Under the pieces are notes generated by a model that made no database searches, had not been told where the DNA came from, and saw only the letters and a program-made list of their open reading frames with translations. Below are positions 33,737 through 45,622 of a DNA stretch of 64,000 bases, in pieces; the stretch's first letter is position 1; every line of letters begins with the position of its first letter. Where the stretch lies: NCBI RefSeq assembly GCF_022965805.1, contig NC_133114.1, forward strand, positions 4,732,261-4,796,260, given 5' to 3'. This stretch comes from Primulina eburnea (taxonomy: Eukaryota > Streptophyta > Magnoliopsida > Lamiales > Gesneriaceae). Made by a program: the position numbers and the translations under genes.

Positions 33737-36504
33737 TGTAACGTTCTGTACTTTTACTACTTCAAATTTGCGGAAAAATTTAAAATTTTATTAAATAAAA
33801 ACATCCATACGGTCGTCACCCAACATTCATAAAAATATTTTTAAAATAATCCATCACCAATTAAAAAGTTGCTAAAAGAACGCTGTCTCAAAACATCTCA
33901 CATTCAAATCATAAAAATTCAGAGTATTTAAAACTGTGCTTAAAAACATAAACTTGCGGTCCTCGGGTTTAGCCTGCCGCTCAGCCCAAGCCTGTCCCTT
34001 GGTCGCCACCTCCTGTCTCCTGTTCATCGTACTCACCTGCATCGATCAAGTCTAGTGAGTCTAAAGACTCAACACGTATAAACTGGAAATAACGAGTACT
34101 ACATAATAAAATCGCATGCATCTTTAATATAGGACATACATAACTTTAAATTGAACTTGCATAAACTTCAACTTGAAATAAACTTGAACTTGAACATACA
34201 TACTACGACGTGCCATGATCATAAACTTTTCTTAAACATGCTATCATACTTCACATACTTGGCTGCATAATTTTACGTAGAGGATGTTTCAAAGCAAGTG
34301 ACCCTTAACATGATAAACGCCTGATCAGACACACCACAGTACTGGGCTGACAGGGACGTATCCACTGCCGCATACATAAGATCCCTGTTCATAATTTAAC
34401 AGGCCAGTTGATCCACGTTCATAATTTAACGCTTCACAACCACGATCTAACCCGTTCATAATTTAACGGGCGGATTGGTCCCCGTTCATGATTTAACGCT
34501 TTCCAATCCTAACTTTCTTTGGTCACAAGACAATTAGCATACCTCGAAACTTAAAACATTTTCTTTGCACGTCATTCATACTTACTTGGCGTCGAGGGAT
34601 TCGTTGGACTTCGACTGGGGCCGTCGCTGCGACATACTAACATGAATTTCATACTTAACTTGCATAGCTTAGACGTAGAAAAATTATACTTACTCTCAAG
34701 CTCGATCATATCTTAGGACCTTCTATAACTTCCCATGACATGACCTTACTAATCCTTGCTCTAAACCATGGCATCAAACCTTGAAACCAAAAATAATATT
34801 TTTCCCAAACAGTGTGTACACGGACCCCTAACCCGGGTCCGTGTACAGGTCCGTCTACCTACGGTGAAGGATGTACTCGGAAAGAAAAAGGGGCACGGAC
34901 CCCGTGCCTGCCTCCGTGTAAGGGTCCGTGTCCACTCGCAACTTTGACACTTGTGAGAAAGTGAAGGCACGGACCCCGTGCCATGGTCCGGGTAAAGGTC
35001 CGTGTATCTGCGCAAATTTGACACTCACGAGAAAACAAATGCACGGACCCCGTGTCAGGGTCCGTGGCAAGGTCCGTGTGGCTACTGTCGGTCGAAACTT
35101 ACGAGATTCTGAACATGTTTTTGCTTAGTCTTCTAGACTCGATTCCTCGGACTATGAACGTCACCACGAGACACTTCTTAGAACACTAAGGTATTATACC
35201 AAACCCAAGTGCATAAACATCACCCCGAGGGTAACAATTCACAACCAACGACACAACAACGAATTGGACATCAATGATTGTTCCTACGACTCTAGAACCA
35301 TCTTAGTGCCTATCGACACGAAACAAAACATCGATGACCATTCCAACATCATAACCGAAGTACCTATGTGCAGCGGCGATCACCCGTCGAGCCCCAACGA
35401 AGCTTGCAACGTAAAACTTCAAGAAACACATCAATAACACATTTTCTGAAAATTACAGTTTGAGCAGTCTCACGAAAAACAACATAACTCACTCATTTTT
35501 CGTCCAAAAATCTCGAGTTTTATGTCAAATCGAAGGCATCGAAAATTTCTACATTTTTCTAGTTGAAAGTTTTATCAAAATATGAACAGAAAAATCGCAG
35601 TATTTGAAAAGACAGCAAAAACGAGTTTTAGATCTAAAACTTTTCCTTCGAAATTGATCCGATCTATGATCCGCTCAAACTACTAACATCATACATAACT
35701 TTTACGCATAAAAACAACGAAATACAATATATGACTTGATCGACACAGCACGAACAGAATATACGTGCCTTTTTGATATTAAACGTTACCGAACCGGCGA
35801 TATCGAAGCGGGGATGAAAGCGAGGTTGATCCGGGACGATCGTGGCGCTAAAACTTGCGATAAAAACTCACGAAACTTGCTGGGATCGTGAAGGGGATGG
35901 GGCGGCTGCTGTAGGGAAGGAGAATCCCTAGGTTTTCTTCTCTCAAAATAATAAAAACTGAATGATAGAGTGTGTGTGTGTGTTTAGGCATTACAGGTGT
36001 GTGTAAAAGCGTGTAATGTGTGTGTGAGGCGTGTATTTTAGTGTAATTAGGAGACTGAATTTTAGTTTACTAAAATAATTGTCTACTAATTAAAAAACTA
36101 ACTCACAAATAACTTTTAAATAAAATTCTTTAATTAAAATATAACACACACCATGCTAGATTTTAAAAGTTTTAAACTCTTAAAATTGGTAAATACAGGA
36201 TTTAGACTTGAAATGCTAAAATTCAATAAATTAATTGAAAATGCCCTCAAACTCAACTAAAATAAGATACCATCTTTAAATTGCCAAAAATCGTCCCCGG
36301 GTCTTTTCCTCAATCCCGCCTCGAATGATCGCCTGAAACATGAAACTCGAAAGACATTTTAACGTGCATCACATAAACGTAGATACTTTAAAATAATGCA
36401 TTTAAATAAATCATGCATCGCTAAAACTCATTTAAAATTAATTTAAATGATTTGATAATTAAATGAATGCATGGGTTATACGTGTATTAAATTTGGGCAC
36501 TACT
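33737..36504 (-). repeat. Gypsy-1 3' LTR
   Basis: 2,768 bp. The outer end is TGTAACG on the top strand; the inner end reads CACTACT where the other LTR has CACTACA, a single change at the terminal dinucleotide. It contains four units of about 74 bp (from 34,818, 34,893, 34,967 and 35,041), each with CACGGACCC and GGGTCCG arms, and four GTTCATAATTTAAC-type repeats at about 34,385-34,500. Confidence 0.93.
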
Positions 36505-36519
36505 GTTCCTCCCCCACTT
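36505..36519 (-). promoter_or_regulatory. Gypsy-1 polypurine tract
   Basis: AAGTGGGGGAGGAAC on the minus strand directly abuts the 3' LTR. Confidence 0.88.
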
Positions 36520-36540
36520 ATAAAAATTTCGTCCTCGAAA

Positions 36541-39500
36541 TTAAGTCTTACCGAACAACTCCGGGTAGCGAAGTCTCATGTCGGCCTCTCACTCCCAAGT
36601 GGCTTCTTCCACCGATTGATTAAACCACCGAACTTTGACTAGCTTAGTCACTTTGTTCCGGAGTCTGCGCTCCTGTCTGTCGAGGATTTGAGTCGGTCTT
36701 TCCTCATAAGACAAATCTGGAGCAAGCTGCAAAGGCTCATAACTCAGAACATGCGAAGGATTAGCTAGGTATTTCCTCAGCATCGAGACATGGAACACAT
36801 TGTGCAGCCCTGCCAGATTCGGCGGAAGGGCAACACGATAGGCTAGTGTCCCAACTCTGTCCAAAATCTCGAACGGTCCAATAAACCTTGGACTCAACTT
36901 GCCTCTTTTCCCAAATCTCATAACACCCTTCATGGGTGCTATCTTGACGAAAACGTGATCCCCAACGGAAAACTCGAGATCTCTTCTTCTCTTATCGGCA
37001 TAGCTCTTCTGACGGCTTTGGGCGGTCTTCATTCTGTCACGAATCTTGACCCCCACTTGTGCAGTCTGCTGAACTATCTCTGGACCAAGTTCTGCTTTCT
37101 CACCAACTTCATTCCAATGAACTGGTGATCTGCACTTCCTCCCATACAGTGCCTCATAGGGGGCCATACCAATAGATGCTTGGAAGTTGTTGTTGTATGT
37201 GAACTCCACTAGAGGTAGTCTAGACTCCCAAGCTCCTTGAAAATCAATCATGCAGGCTCTTAGCAAATCCTCTAAAATCTGAATCACTCGCTCAGACTGA
37301 CCATCTGTCTGCGGGTGAAAAGCTGTGCTGAAAAGCAACTTCGTCCCCATGGCTGCGTGTAAGCTCTTCCAAAAGGACGATGTGAACCTCGGGTCTCTGT
37401 TGGACACAATCGAAACTGGAAACCCATGTAAACGGACTATCTCCTTGATGTAAAGCTCCGCATACTGCGTCATGGAGAAAGTCGTCTTCACTGGCAGAAA
37501 ATGCGCTGACTTAGTGAGTCGATCCACTATAACCCAAATAGAATTAGACCCTTTGACTGACTTAGGTAACCCAACGACGAAATCCATAGTGATATTCTCC
37601 CATTTCCACTCTGGGATAGGGAGTGGCTTAAGCATACCTGCTGGCCTTTGATGCTCTGCCTTCACCTGCTGACAAGTGAGGCACTCAGATACAAATCTGC
37701 GGATGTCTCTCTTCATCCCTGGCCACCAATACAAAATCTGCAGGTCTTTGTACATCTTGGTACCTCCTGGGTGAATAGAATACGGAGATGCGTGTGCCTC
37801 TGTCAGAATATCCTGTCTGATCGAATCAACACTAGGCACCCACATTCTGTCTCTGTATCTCACGATACCATCTGACACTGTGTACAAAACACTGCCCTTA
37901 GCTTCATCCTTCATTCTCCATTTCTGTAGTTGCTCATCTGAAGACTGTCCTGCTCGAATGCGGTCTAGTAAATCAGATTTGACTGTCAGATTAGATAGTC
38001 TAGGAGCTCTGCCCTTACGATAAATCTCTAGACCAAACCTCTGAATCTCAGACTGAAGCGGTCTCTGAACTGACAATTGTGATATGACTGCCACCTTTTT
38101 GCTCAAAGCGTCTGCCACGACGTTAGCTTTTCCCGGGTGGTAGCTAATCTCGCAATCATAGTCCTTCACAAGTTCTAACCACCGTCTCTGTCTCATATTC
38201 AGCTCCTTCTGCGTGAAGAAATATTTGAGACTTTTGTGATCGGTGAAAATATGACACTTCTCGCCGTATAAGTAATGTCTCCAAATCTTCAATGCAAAGA
38301 CAACGACTGCTAATTCCAAATCGTGAGTCGGGTAGTTCTTCTCATGCACCTTTAACTGTCTGGAAGCATAAGCTATAACTCGACCCTGTTGCATCAACAC
38401 TCCTCCTAAACCGAGCTTAGATGCATCGGTGTATAACACATAATCTCCTTGCCCTGATGGCATGGCTAACACCGGTGCGGAAATGAGAGCTTGCTTCAAG
38501 GTGTCGAAGCTCTTCTGACATTCATCACTCCACGTGAATTTAGCATTCTTCTTGGTTAGTGAAGTGAGAGGCACTGCTATAGACGAAAACCCCTGAATAA
38601 ACTTACGGTAGTAGCCTGCTATGCCCAAAAAGCTGCAGATCTCGGATGCATTCTTTGGCTCTACCCATTCCTTGACAGCTGCCACTTTGGCTGGATCCAC
38701 TTCAATCCCTCTACTAGACACTATATGCCCCAAAAACGCGACTTTCTGCAACCAAAACTCGCACTTACTGAATTTTGCATACAACTTACGGCTCTGCAAA
38801 GTCTGCAAAACTGTTCTCAAGTGCTGGTCGTGCTCCTCATGGCTCTTCGAGTATATGAGAATATCGTCAATGAACACTATGACGAACTGATCGAGGAACG
38901 GTTGAAATACTCGGTTCATGAGATCCATGAAAATAGCTGGAGCATTGGTCAATCCAAACGGCATCACTAAGAACTCGTAATGCCCGTATCTGGTCCTGAA
39001 AGCTGTCTTATGCACATCTGCATCCTTTACTCTCAGTTGGTGATACCCTGATCGAAGATCGATTTTGGAGAACACGGTAGCTCCCTGCAACTGGTCGAAC
39101 AAATCTTCGATTCGTGGCAACGGATACTTATTCTTGATCGTTACCTTGTTCAGCTCACGGTAATCGATGCACAGTCTCATGCTCCCATCTTTCTTTTCAC
39201 AAAGAGTACTGGTGCGCCCCATGGTGAGAAACTCAGGCGGATAAACTCCTTGTCTAAGAGCTCCTGAATCTGCTGTTTAAGTTCTAACATCTCTGCTGGA
39301 GCTAATCTGTACGGTGCCTTAGAGATCGGCACTGTACCAGGCATGAGATCGATGGCAAACTCCACCTCTCTATCTGGTGGAAGGCCTGTGACGTCGTCTG
39401 GGAAGACGTCTGGAAATTCTCTGGCTACTGGCACTTCTGAAATAGAAGGAGTGGGCACGTCAGGCGCTGCTATAACACTGGCCAAGAAAGCCTGACATCC

Positions 39501-39919
39501 CTTTGAAATTAATTTCCTTGCCTGCATGCACGAAATCATACGAGGGAAACTCCTCCATCTAGCTGGCTCAAATAAAAACTGCTCCATACCGAGCGGTCTG
39601 ACCAATACCGACCTCTTCTGAAAATCGATTAGAACTCGGTTCTTAGTCAGCCAGTCCATGCCCAAAATGATATCGAACTCTGGCATCGGCAATACGATCA
39701 AATCTGCATACACTAGGTGGCCCTGTAGTTCTAGATCGATATCCCTGATCACACTGGTAGCTAACAACTCTTCCCCTGATGGGACTGTCACTGAGAAGTT
39801 CAAGTCTAGGCCGATGGACTTGATGTCCAGGTGATTAGCGAAGGTCTCTGATATAAAGGAGTGAGTGGCTCCTGAATCTATCAGTGCAGTTGTAGCTAAT
39901 CTCTTTATGAAAATGTTCC
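36541..39919 (-). pseudogene. Gypsy-1 pol: protease, RT, RNase H, integrase
   Basis: Begins as the downstream exon at 39,919. Protease has LIDSGATHSFIS (39,861-39,878 covers the core) and ILGMDWL. A frameshift near 39,195 separates it from RT, which has [24 protein letters not shown] and [11 protein letters not shown]. RNase H has [13 protein letters not shown] and [10 protein letters not shown]. Integrase has [11 protein letters not shown] with ECLTCQQVK (HHCC) and the first Asp in [10 protein letters not shown]. The second catalytic Asp is replaced: VSNRDPRF instead of VSDRDPRF (AAC at 37,399-37,401). The glutamate block [13 protein letters not shown] is present. A TGA (36,589-36,591), CGA by analogy, cuts the frame at EEATWE; the usual tail MRLRYPELFGKT follows in frame to the TAA at 36,541. 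The missing Asp alone should abolish integration. Confidence 0.93.
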
Positions 39920-40126
39920 CTGAGATGCGTTAGCACAACACAACTTATATCCAAAATACTAACATTAACCTTACACATAATAAAATTCGATGTCCTATGC
40001 CATTCAAAAATAATGCTAACAAGATAGTAACCCAAATATACTCAAACAATACTAGGATCCTAAAAATCCCCAAATAAAATTCACCTGCAAGGCAAAGTAA
40101 TACTGAGCTTAGGTAGGAAAGTTTAC
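39920..40126 (-). other. Probable spliceosomal intron between gag and protease of Gypsy-1
   Basis: On the minus strand the gag frame reads into GT (donor G-GTAAAC at 40,126) and meets a stop at 39,945. Bases 39,920-39,921 form the AG of CATCTCAG, with a TGCTAAC branch-point-like motif just upstream. Removing 207 bases joins gag directly, in frame, to a stretch leading into the protease block LIDSGATHSF. The excised part translates as a hydrophobic run unlike gag or protease. The in-frame join and three splice signals make an intron the best reading; an insertion that happens to mimic one is the alternative. Confidence 0.75.
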
Positions 40127-41204
40127 CGGTCAGTAAATTAGTGTCCGGATCCGCTTCCTGAGCGTGCATGGCGAATACCCGGCCTTGAGTTGGCTGCTTC
40201 CACTGCGGGCACTCCTTTAGCATGTGGTCGGTAGCACCACACTTAAAGCACTTGCCTGACCCATACAAGCATGGTCCTGGATGCTGGCGGTTACACTTCT
40301 GACAAACAGGGAAATTACCGGGCTTCTGCGGCGCCCCCTGCTGTTGGATAGGACCCTTGCCCTTAGGTGGTCCTTGGTATGGTTTTTTTCCAGGCTGCCC
40401 CTGGTAGGGCTTCTTAAATGGTGGTCGCTGCTGATACTGCTGGTGTTGCTGCGGTGCCTGAAAGGGCCTCTTGCCCAGTCGATCCTTCTCAATCTCTTTC
40501 ATATCCTGCTCCGCCTCCAATGCCCTCGCTACGGCGACCTCATAGGTCATAGGCCCTACCACCTTCACATCACGGCGCAAGATCGGCCGCATTCCAAGGA
40601 GAAAGTGTCTCACCTTGGCCTTAACATCATTGGCGATTAAGGGCATAAATTGGCAACCCTTCTCAAACTTCTGCACATAATCAGCTACGCTGCTATCTCC
40701 CTGTCGTAGCGTCATGAACTCCCCAATCAGTTTCGTACGCACTTCCTCAGTGAAGTACTTGGAGTAAAACACCTCTTTGAACCCATTCCACGTGAGAGTC
40801 TGTGGGTTAACTATCACTGATGCGCTCTCCCACCAAACTCTTGCACTCCCATGAAGTAGAAAGATAGCGCACCTCACTCGATCAGCATCCTGCAACTCCA
40901 TAAAATCGAAAATTACCTCGATGGATTTAACCCATCCCTCTGCTATCAATGGGTCCGTCGTCCCTGAGAATTTATCTAGGTGCATCCTGCTGAACCTCTC
41001 GTAGACAACCTCAGCTCTGGGTCTCGCCCCTGCATCAGCCATTGTCTGGTTACCCATAAACTGGGCAAAGAACTGAGTCATTCCAGCCCTCATCTGGGCC
41101 TGCATGTCGGGTGGTGGAGGTGGTGGAGGATTGGCCCTCTCCTCGACTCGAGGCTCTCTGTCCTCCTCCCTATCTTCCCGGTTAATTTCACGTCTAGGAG
41201 GCAT
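40127..41204 (-). CDS. Gypsy-1 gag
   Basis: Capsid/nucleocapsid precursor. The start is set at the ATG at 41,204 (MPPRREINREDREEDREPR) rather than the in-frame ATG eight codons earlier, because homologous gags usually begin MPPRR. A Pro run (PPPPPPPDM) is followed by the capsid core: ERFSRMHLDKFSGTTDPL, then EGWVKSIEVIFDFM, ARVWWES and FYSKYFTEEVR. A Gln/Pro/Lys-rich linker follows, then two zinc-knuckle-like motifs, CQKCNRQHPGPC and CFKCGATDHMLKEC. No stop or frameshift is present up to the intron. If the intron is retained, translation ends at 39,945 and yields Gag with a hydrophobic tail; if spliced, it runs into protease. Confidence 0.88.
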
Positions 41205-41423
41205 ACTGTTCCAATAATTACCCAACACGTAAACCCAACATATATGATCGTGATATACATAACATATGATGCACGTACCGAACTTAAAACATGGGCATGC
41301 TGAAATCGTAACTCAATGCATACTACAAAACATAAATCTTGAAACTTTAAAACTTACAGACTTGAGGTGTGACCTTGTGAGCTTCTTGCGACTGGCAGTA
41401 GGCGTAATCTTTTACAAGAACAC

Positions 41424-41436
41424 GGCTCTGATATCA
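41424..41436 (-). promoter_or_regulatory. Gypsy-1 primer-binding site
   Basis: On the minus strand TGATATCAGAGCC lies two bases inside the 5' LTR end. It matches the tRNA-iMet complement TGGTATCAGAGCC except for one G-to-A change. Confidence 0.8.
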
Positions 41437-41438
41437 AC

Positions 41439-44204
41439 TGTAACGTACCGTACTTTTACTACTTGAAATTTGCGGAAAAATTTAAAATTTTATTAAATAA
41501 AAACATCCATACGGTCGTCACCCAACATTCATAAAATTATTTTTAAAATAATCCATCACCAATTAAAAAGTTGCTAAAAGAACGCTGTCTCAAAACATCT
41601 CACATTCAAATCATAAAAATTCAGAGTATTTAAAACTGTGCTTAAAAACATAAACTTGCGGTCCTCGGGTTTAGCCTGCCGCTCAGCCCAAGCCTGCCCC
41701 TTGGTCGCCACCTCCTGTCTCCTGTTCACCGTACTCACCTGCATCGATCAAGTCTAGTGAGTCTAAAGACTCAACACGTATAAACTGGAAATAACGAGTA
41801 CTACATAATAAAATCGCATGCATTTTTAATATAGGACATACATAACTTTAAATTGAACTTGCATAAACTTCAACTTGAAATAAACTTGAACTTGAACATA
41901 CATACTACGACGTTCCATGATCATAAACTTTTCTTAAACATGCTATCATACTTCACATACTTGGCTGCATAATTTTACGTAGAGGATGTTTCAAAGCAAG
42001 TGACCCTTAACATGATAAACGCCTGATCAGACACACCACAGTACTGGGCTGACAGGGACGTATCCCCTGCCGCATACATAAGATCCCTGTTCAAAATTTA
42101 ACAGGCCAGTTGATCCACGTTCATAATTTAACGCTTCACAACCACGATCTAACCCGTTCATAATTTAACGGGCGGATTGGTCCCCGTTCATGATTTAACG
42201 CTTTCCAATCCTAACTTTCTTTGGTCACAAGACAATTAGCCTACCTCGAAACTTAAAACATTTCCTTTGCACGTCATTCATACTTACTTGGCGTCGAGGG
42301 ATTCGTTGGACTTCGACTGGGGTCGTCGCTGTGACATACTAACATGAATTTCATACTTAACTTGCATAGCTTAGACGTAGAAAAATTATACTTACTCTCA
42401 AGCTCGATCATATCTTAGGACCTTCTATAACTTCCCATGACATGACCTTACTAATCCTTGCTCTAAACCATGGCATCAAACCTTGAAACCAAAAATAATA
42501 TTTTTCCCAAACAGTGTGTACACGGACCCCTAACCCGGGTCCGTGTACAGGTCCGTCTACCTACGGTGAAGGATGTACTCGGAAAGAAAAAGGGGCACGG
42601 ACCCCGTGCCTGCCTCCGTGTAAGGGTCCGTGTCCACTCGCAACTTTGACACTTGTGAGAAAATGAAGGCACGGACCCCGTGCTAGGGTCCGGGTAAAGG
42701 TCCGTGTATCTGCGCAAATTTGACACTCACGAGAAAACAAATGCACGAACCCCGTGTCAGGGTCCGTGGCAAGGTCCGTGTGGCTACTGTCGGTCGAAAC
42801 TTACGAGATTCTGAACATGTTTTTGCTTAGTCTTCTAGACTCGATTCCTCGAACTATGAACGTCACCACGAGACACTTCTTAGAACACTAAGGTATTATA
42901 CCAAACCCAAGTGCATAAACATCACCCCGAGGGTAACAATTCACAACCAACGACACAACAACGAATTGGACATCAATGATTGTTCCTACGACTCTAGAAC
43001 CATCTTAGTGCCTATCGACACGAAACAAAACATCGATGGCCATTCCAACATCATAACCGAAGTACCTATGTGCAGCGGCGATCACCCGTCGAGCCCCAAC
43101 GAAGCCTGCAACGTAAAACTTCAAGAAACACATCAATAACACATTTTCTGAAAATTACAGTTTGAGCAGTCTCACGAAAAACATCATAACTCACTCATTT
43201 TTCGTCCAAATTCTCGAGTTTTATGTCAAATCGAAGGCATCGAAAAGTTCTACATTTTTCTAGTTGAAAGTTTTCTCAAAATATGAACAGCAAAAATCGC
43301 TGTATTTGAAAAGACAGCAAAAATGAGTTTTAGATCTAAAACTTTTCCTTCGAAATTGATCCGATCTATGATCCGCTCAAACTACTAACATCATACATAA
43401 CTTTTACGCATAAAAACAACGCAATACAATATATGACTTGATCGACACAGCAAGAACAGAATATACGTGCCTTTTTGATATTAAACGTTACCGAACCGGC
43501 GATATCGAAGCGGGGATGAAAGCGAGGTTGATCCGGGACGATCGTGGCGCTAAAACTTGCGATACAAACTCACGAAACTTGCTGGGATCGTGAAGGGGAT
43601 GGGGCGGCTGCTGTAGGGAAGGAGAATCCCTAGGTTTTCTTCTCTCAAAATAATAAAAACTGAATGATAGAGTGTGTGTGTGTTTAGGCGTTACAGGTGT
43701 GTGTAAAAGCGTGTAATGTGTGTGTGAGGCGTGTGTTTTAGTGTAATTAGGAGACTGAATTTTAGTTTACTAAAATAATTGTCTACTAATTAAAACACTA
43801 ACTCACAATTAACTTTTAAATAAAATTCTTTAATTAAAATATAACACACACCATGCTAGATTTTAAAAGTTTTAAACTCTTAAAATTGGTAAATACATGA
43901 TTTAGACTTGAAATGTTAAAATTCAATAAATTAATTGAAAATGCCCTCAAACTCAACTAAAATAAGATACCATCTTTAAATTGCCAAAAATCGTCACCGG
44001 GTCTTTTCCTCAATCCCGCCTCGAATGATCGCCTGAAACAAGAAACTCGAAAGACATTTTAACGTGCATCACATAAACGTAGATACTTTAAAATAATGCA
44101 TTTAAATAAATCATGCATCGCTAAAACTCATTTAAAATTAATTTAAATGATTTGATAATTAACTGAATGCATGGGTTATACGTGTATTAAATTTGGGCAC
44201 TACA
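41439..44204 (-). repeat. Gypsy-1 5' LTR
   Basis: 2,766 bp, TG...CA, near-identical to the left LTR by eye. It repeats the 74-bp CACGGACCC units at about 42,520-42,786. Followed by GGCAT. Confidence 0.94.
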
Positions 44205-44404
44205 GGCATTGACCATTTCAATTGCCTATGCAGGTACACACCTATTTAACAATGTTTGTTTTTTTGTTTAACTCACGTCGACAACTGATAGTTTTATGTT
44301 CATTATTTAATTTGTTAACAGACATTAGGTACATAGTTGTATCAAACTATTCGGGTTTTGTTAACTTTTTTATTTGCCTTGATTTGGTTTCTATCAATCC
44401 CTAT

Positions 44405-45582
44405 TGTCACGCCCCGGGACGGAGGTTGGTTGACACCGGCGTTGCTCTCAAATTTACATTCGAAAACAACAAGCCTCAGAAGTACGAAATTCAGAAACCA
44501 GCCTTTTATTCATAAATACCGGATATTTCAATGTCTGATACAAACTCGAATAATTAATGTTTTACAACGGAAATGTAAAACAAGCCAGACATCACAATGT
44601 CTTACAGACGCAGCGGAAAACAACATAAATAAAACTGAGAATTAACAATCTTCTTCACCAGCCCCAGAACTGAATCTGCTCCTCTTCTTCTAGCCTTTCT
44701 TTATCGTTCTTATCTGAGATGGTTTGGTGGGTGAGTGATATGGTTGTCACTCAGTAAGCGGGGGCGGGAATAACTCCCAGTTTTCGAAATCATTTTCATA
44801 CAGAACAGTAATACGAAGATATACAGAATTTCTTATTTTCATAACAGAAATCAGTGTTCAGTGTTCAGAAATCAGTAATCAGTATTCAGTAGTCGGAAAT
44901 CAGAAGTTTATCAAATAAGCACTGAGCACATTCGTGAATTTCATGGCTAAACTTATATCAGTCCCCTATATGTTCTCTCCTCTAAGGGGTGATGCCAGTA
45001 ATCAGTAATGTTCAGAATATATATTCCTACCATTAGTTCACTAAGTTTCAGTGCTTCGAAATCAGATAACAGGATTCAAGAATATATTTTGCTTTAAAAC
45101 AGAACTCATCAAACAGTTTTCAAGATATTTAAACATAAGCCCACTTACTGTGATTTGCTGATATGGTTTCGGTTGAGGTCTGGAAATCTGCTTGTCTTGC
45201 TACTGGATCTTACAGCTTCGAAAATGCATTCTCTTAGCTCTAATTTCAAGTGATAACTCAAGATTTGTGTAACACCAATTCAGAGGTTGAGGGTGCTATT
45301 TATAGGCAAATATTCTGACTGTTAGGTTCCCATTTAATGGCCATAATCTGCCATTAACCACCTTTATTCCGTGATAAATGCTTCAGTTTCAAGTCTAAGC
45401 TGAATCAGTAACTGTCTGCTGGAATTCGCTCTTCTGCTGCTGGAAATTGTCTGCTGGATTCGGTCTGCTGGATTTTGTCTGCTGGAAAATGTCATCTTCT
45501 GAAATATGAGTTGCTGCTGGAATCGTTGGCTTCTGCTGAATTTGGCCAGCTGCTGCTACTGCTGGAATTTCAGGTTCTCACA
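44405..45582 (-). repeat. Gypsy-2 3' LTR (complete)
   Basis: 1,178 bp, TGTCACGCC...GTTCTCACA on the top strand. Minus-strand TATA box CTATAAATAG at about 45,296-45,305. A polypurine tract, AGGAGGGAGGGA, abuts its inner end (45,583-45,594). Confidence 0.93.
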
Positions 45583-45622
45583 TCCCTCCCTCCTTATAAG
45601 AAGTTTCGTCCTCGAAACTTGG

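Larger units (their letters stand above)
33737..44204 (-). mobile_element. Full-length Ty3/Gypsy retrotransposon (Gypsy-1), TSD GGCAT
   Basis: About 10.47 kb, transcribed on the minus strand. Target duplications GGCAT lie at 33,732-33,736 and 44,205-44,209. It has LTRs of about 2.77 kb, a tRNA-iMet-type primer site beside the right (5') LTR, gag, an apparent intron, PR-RT-RNH-IN in Gypsy order, and a polypurine tract beside the left (3') LTR. The polymerase tail (EEATWE...YPELFG) is like the short chromodomain-type ends of Tekay/Del chromoviruses. Lesions: a PR-RT frameshift near 39,195, an integrase Asp-to-Asn change, and a TGA before the last residues. Confidence 0.95.

Noticed and set aside
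34761..35128. Thr/Arg/Pro-rich ORFs in the Gypsy-1 LTRs
   Set aside because: They are translations of the 74-bp tandem repeat and occur on both strands.
40281..41303. Plus-strand ORFs of 107-119 codons over Gypsy-1 gag
   Set aside because: Antisense shadows of a well-supported gag gene.
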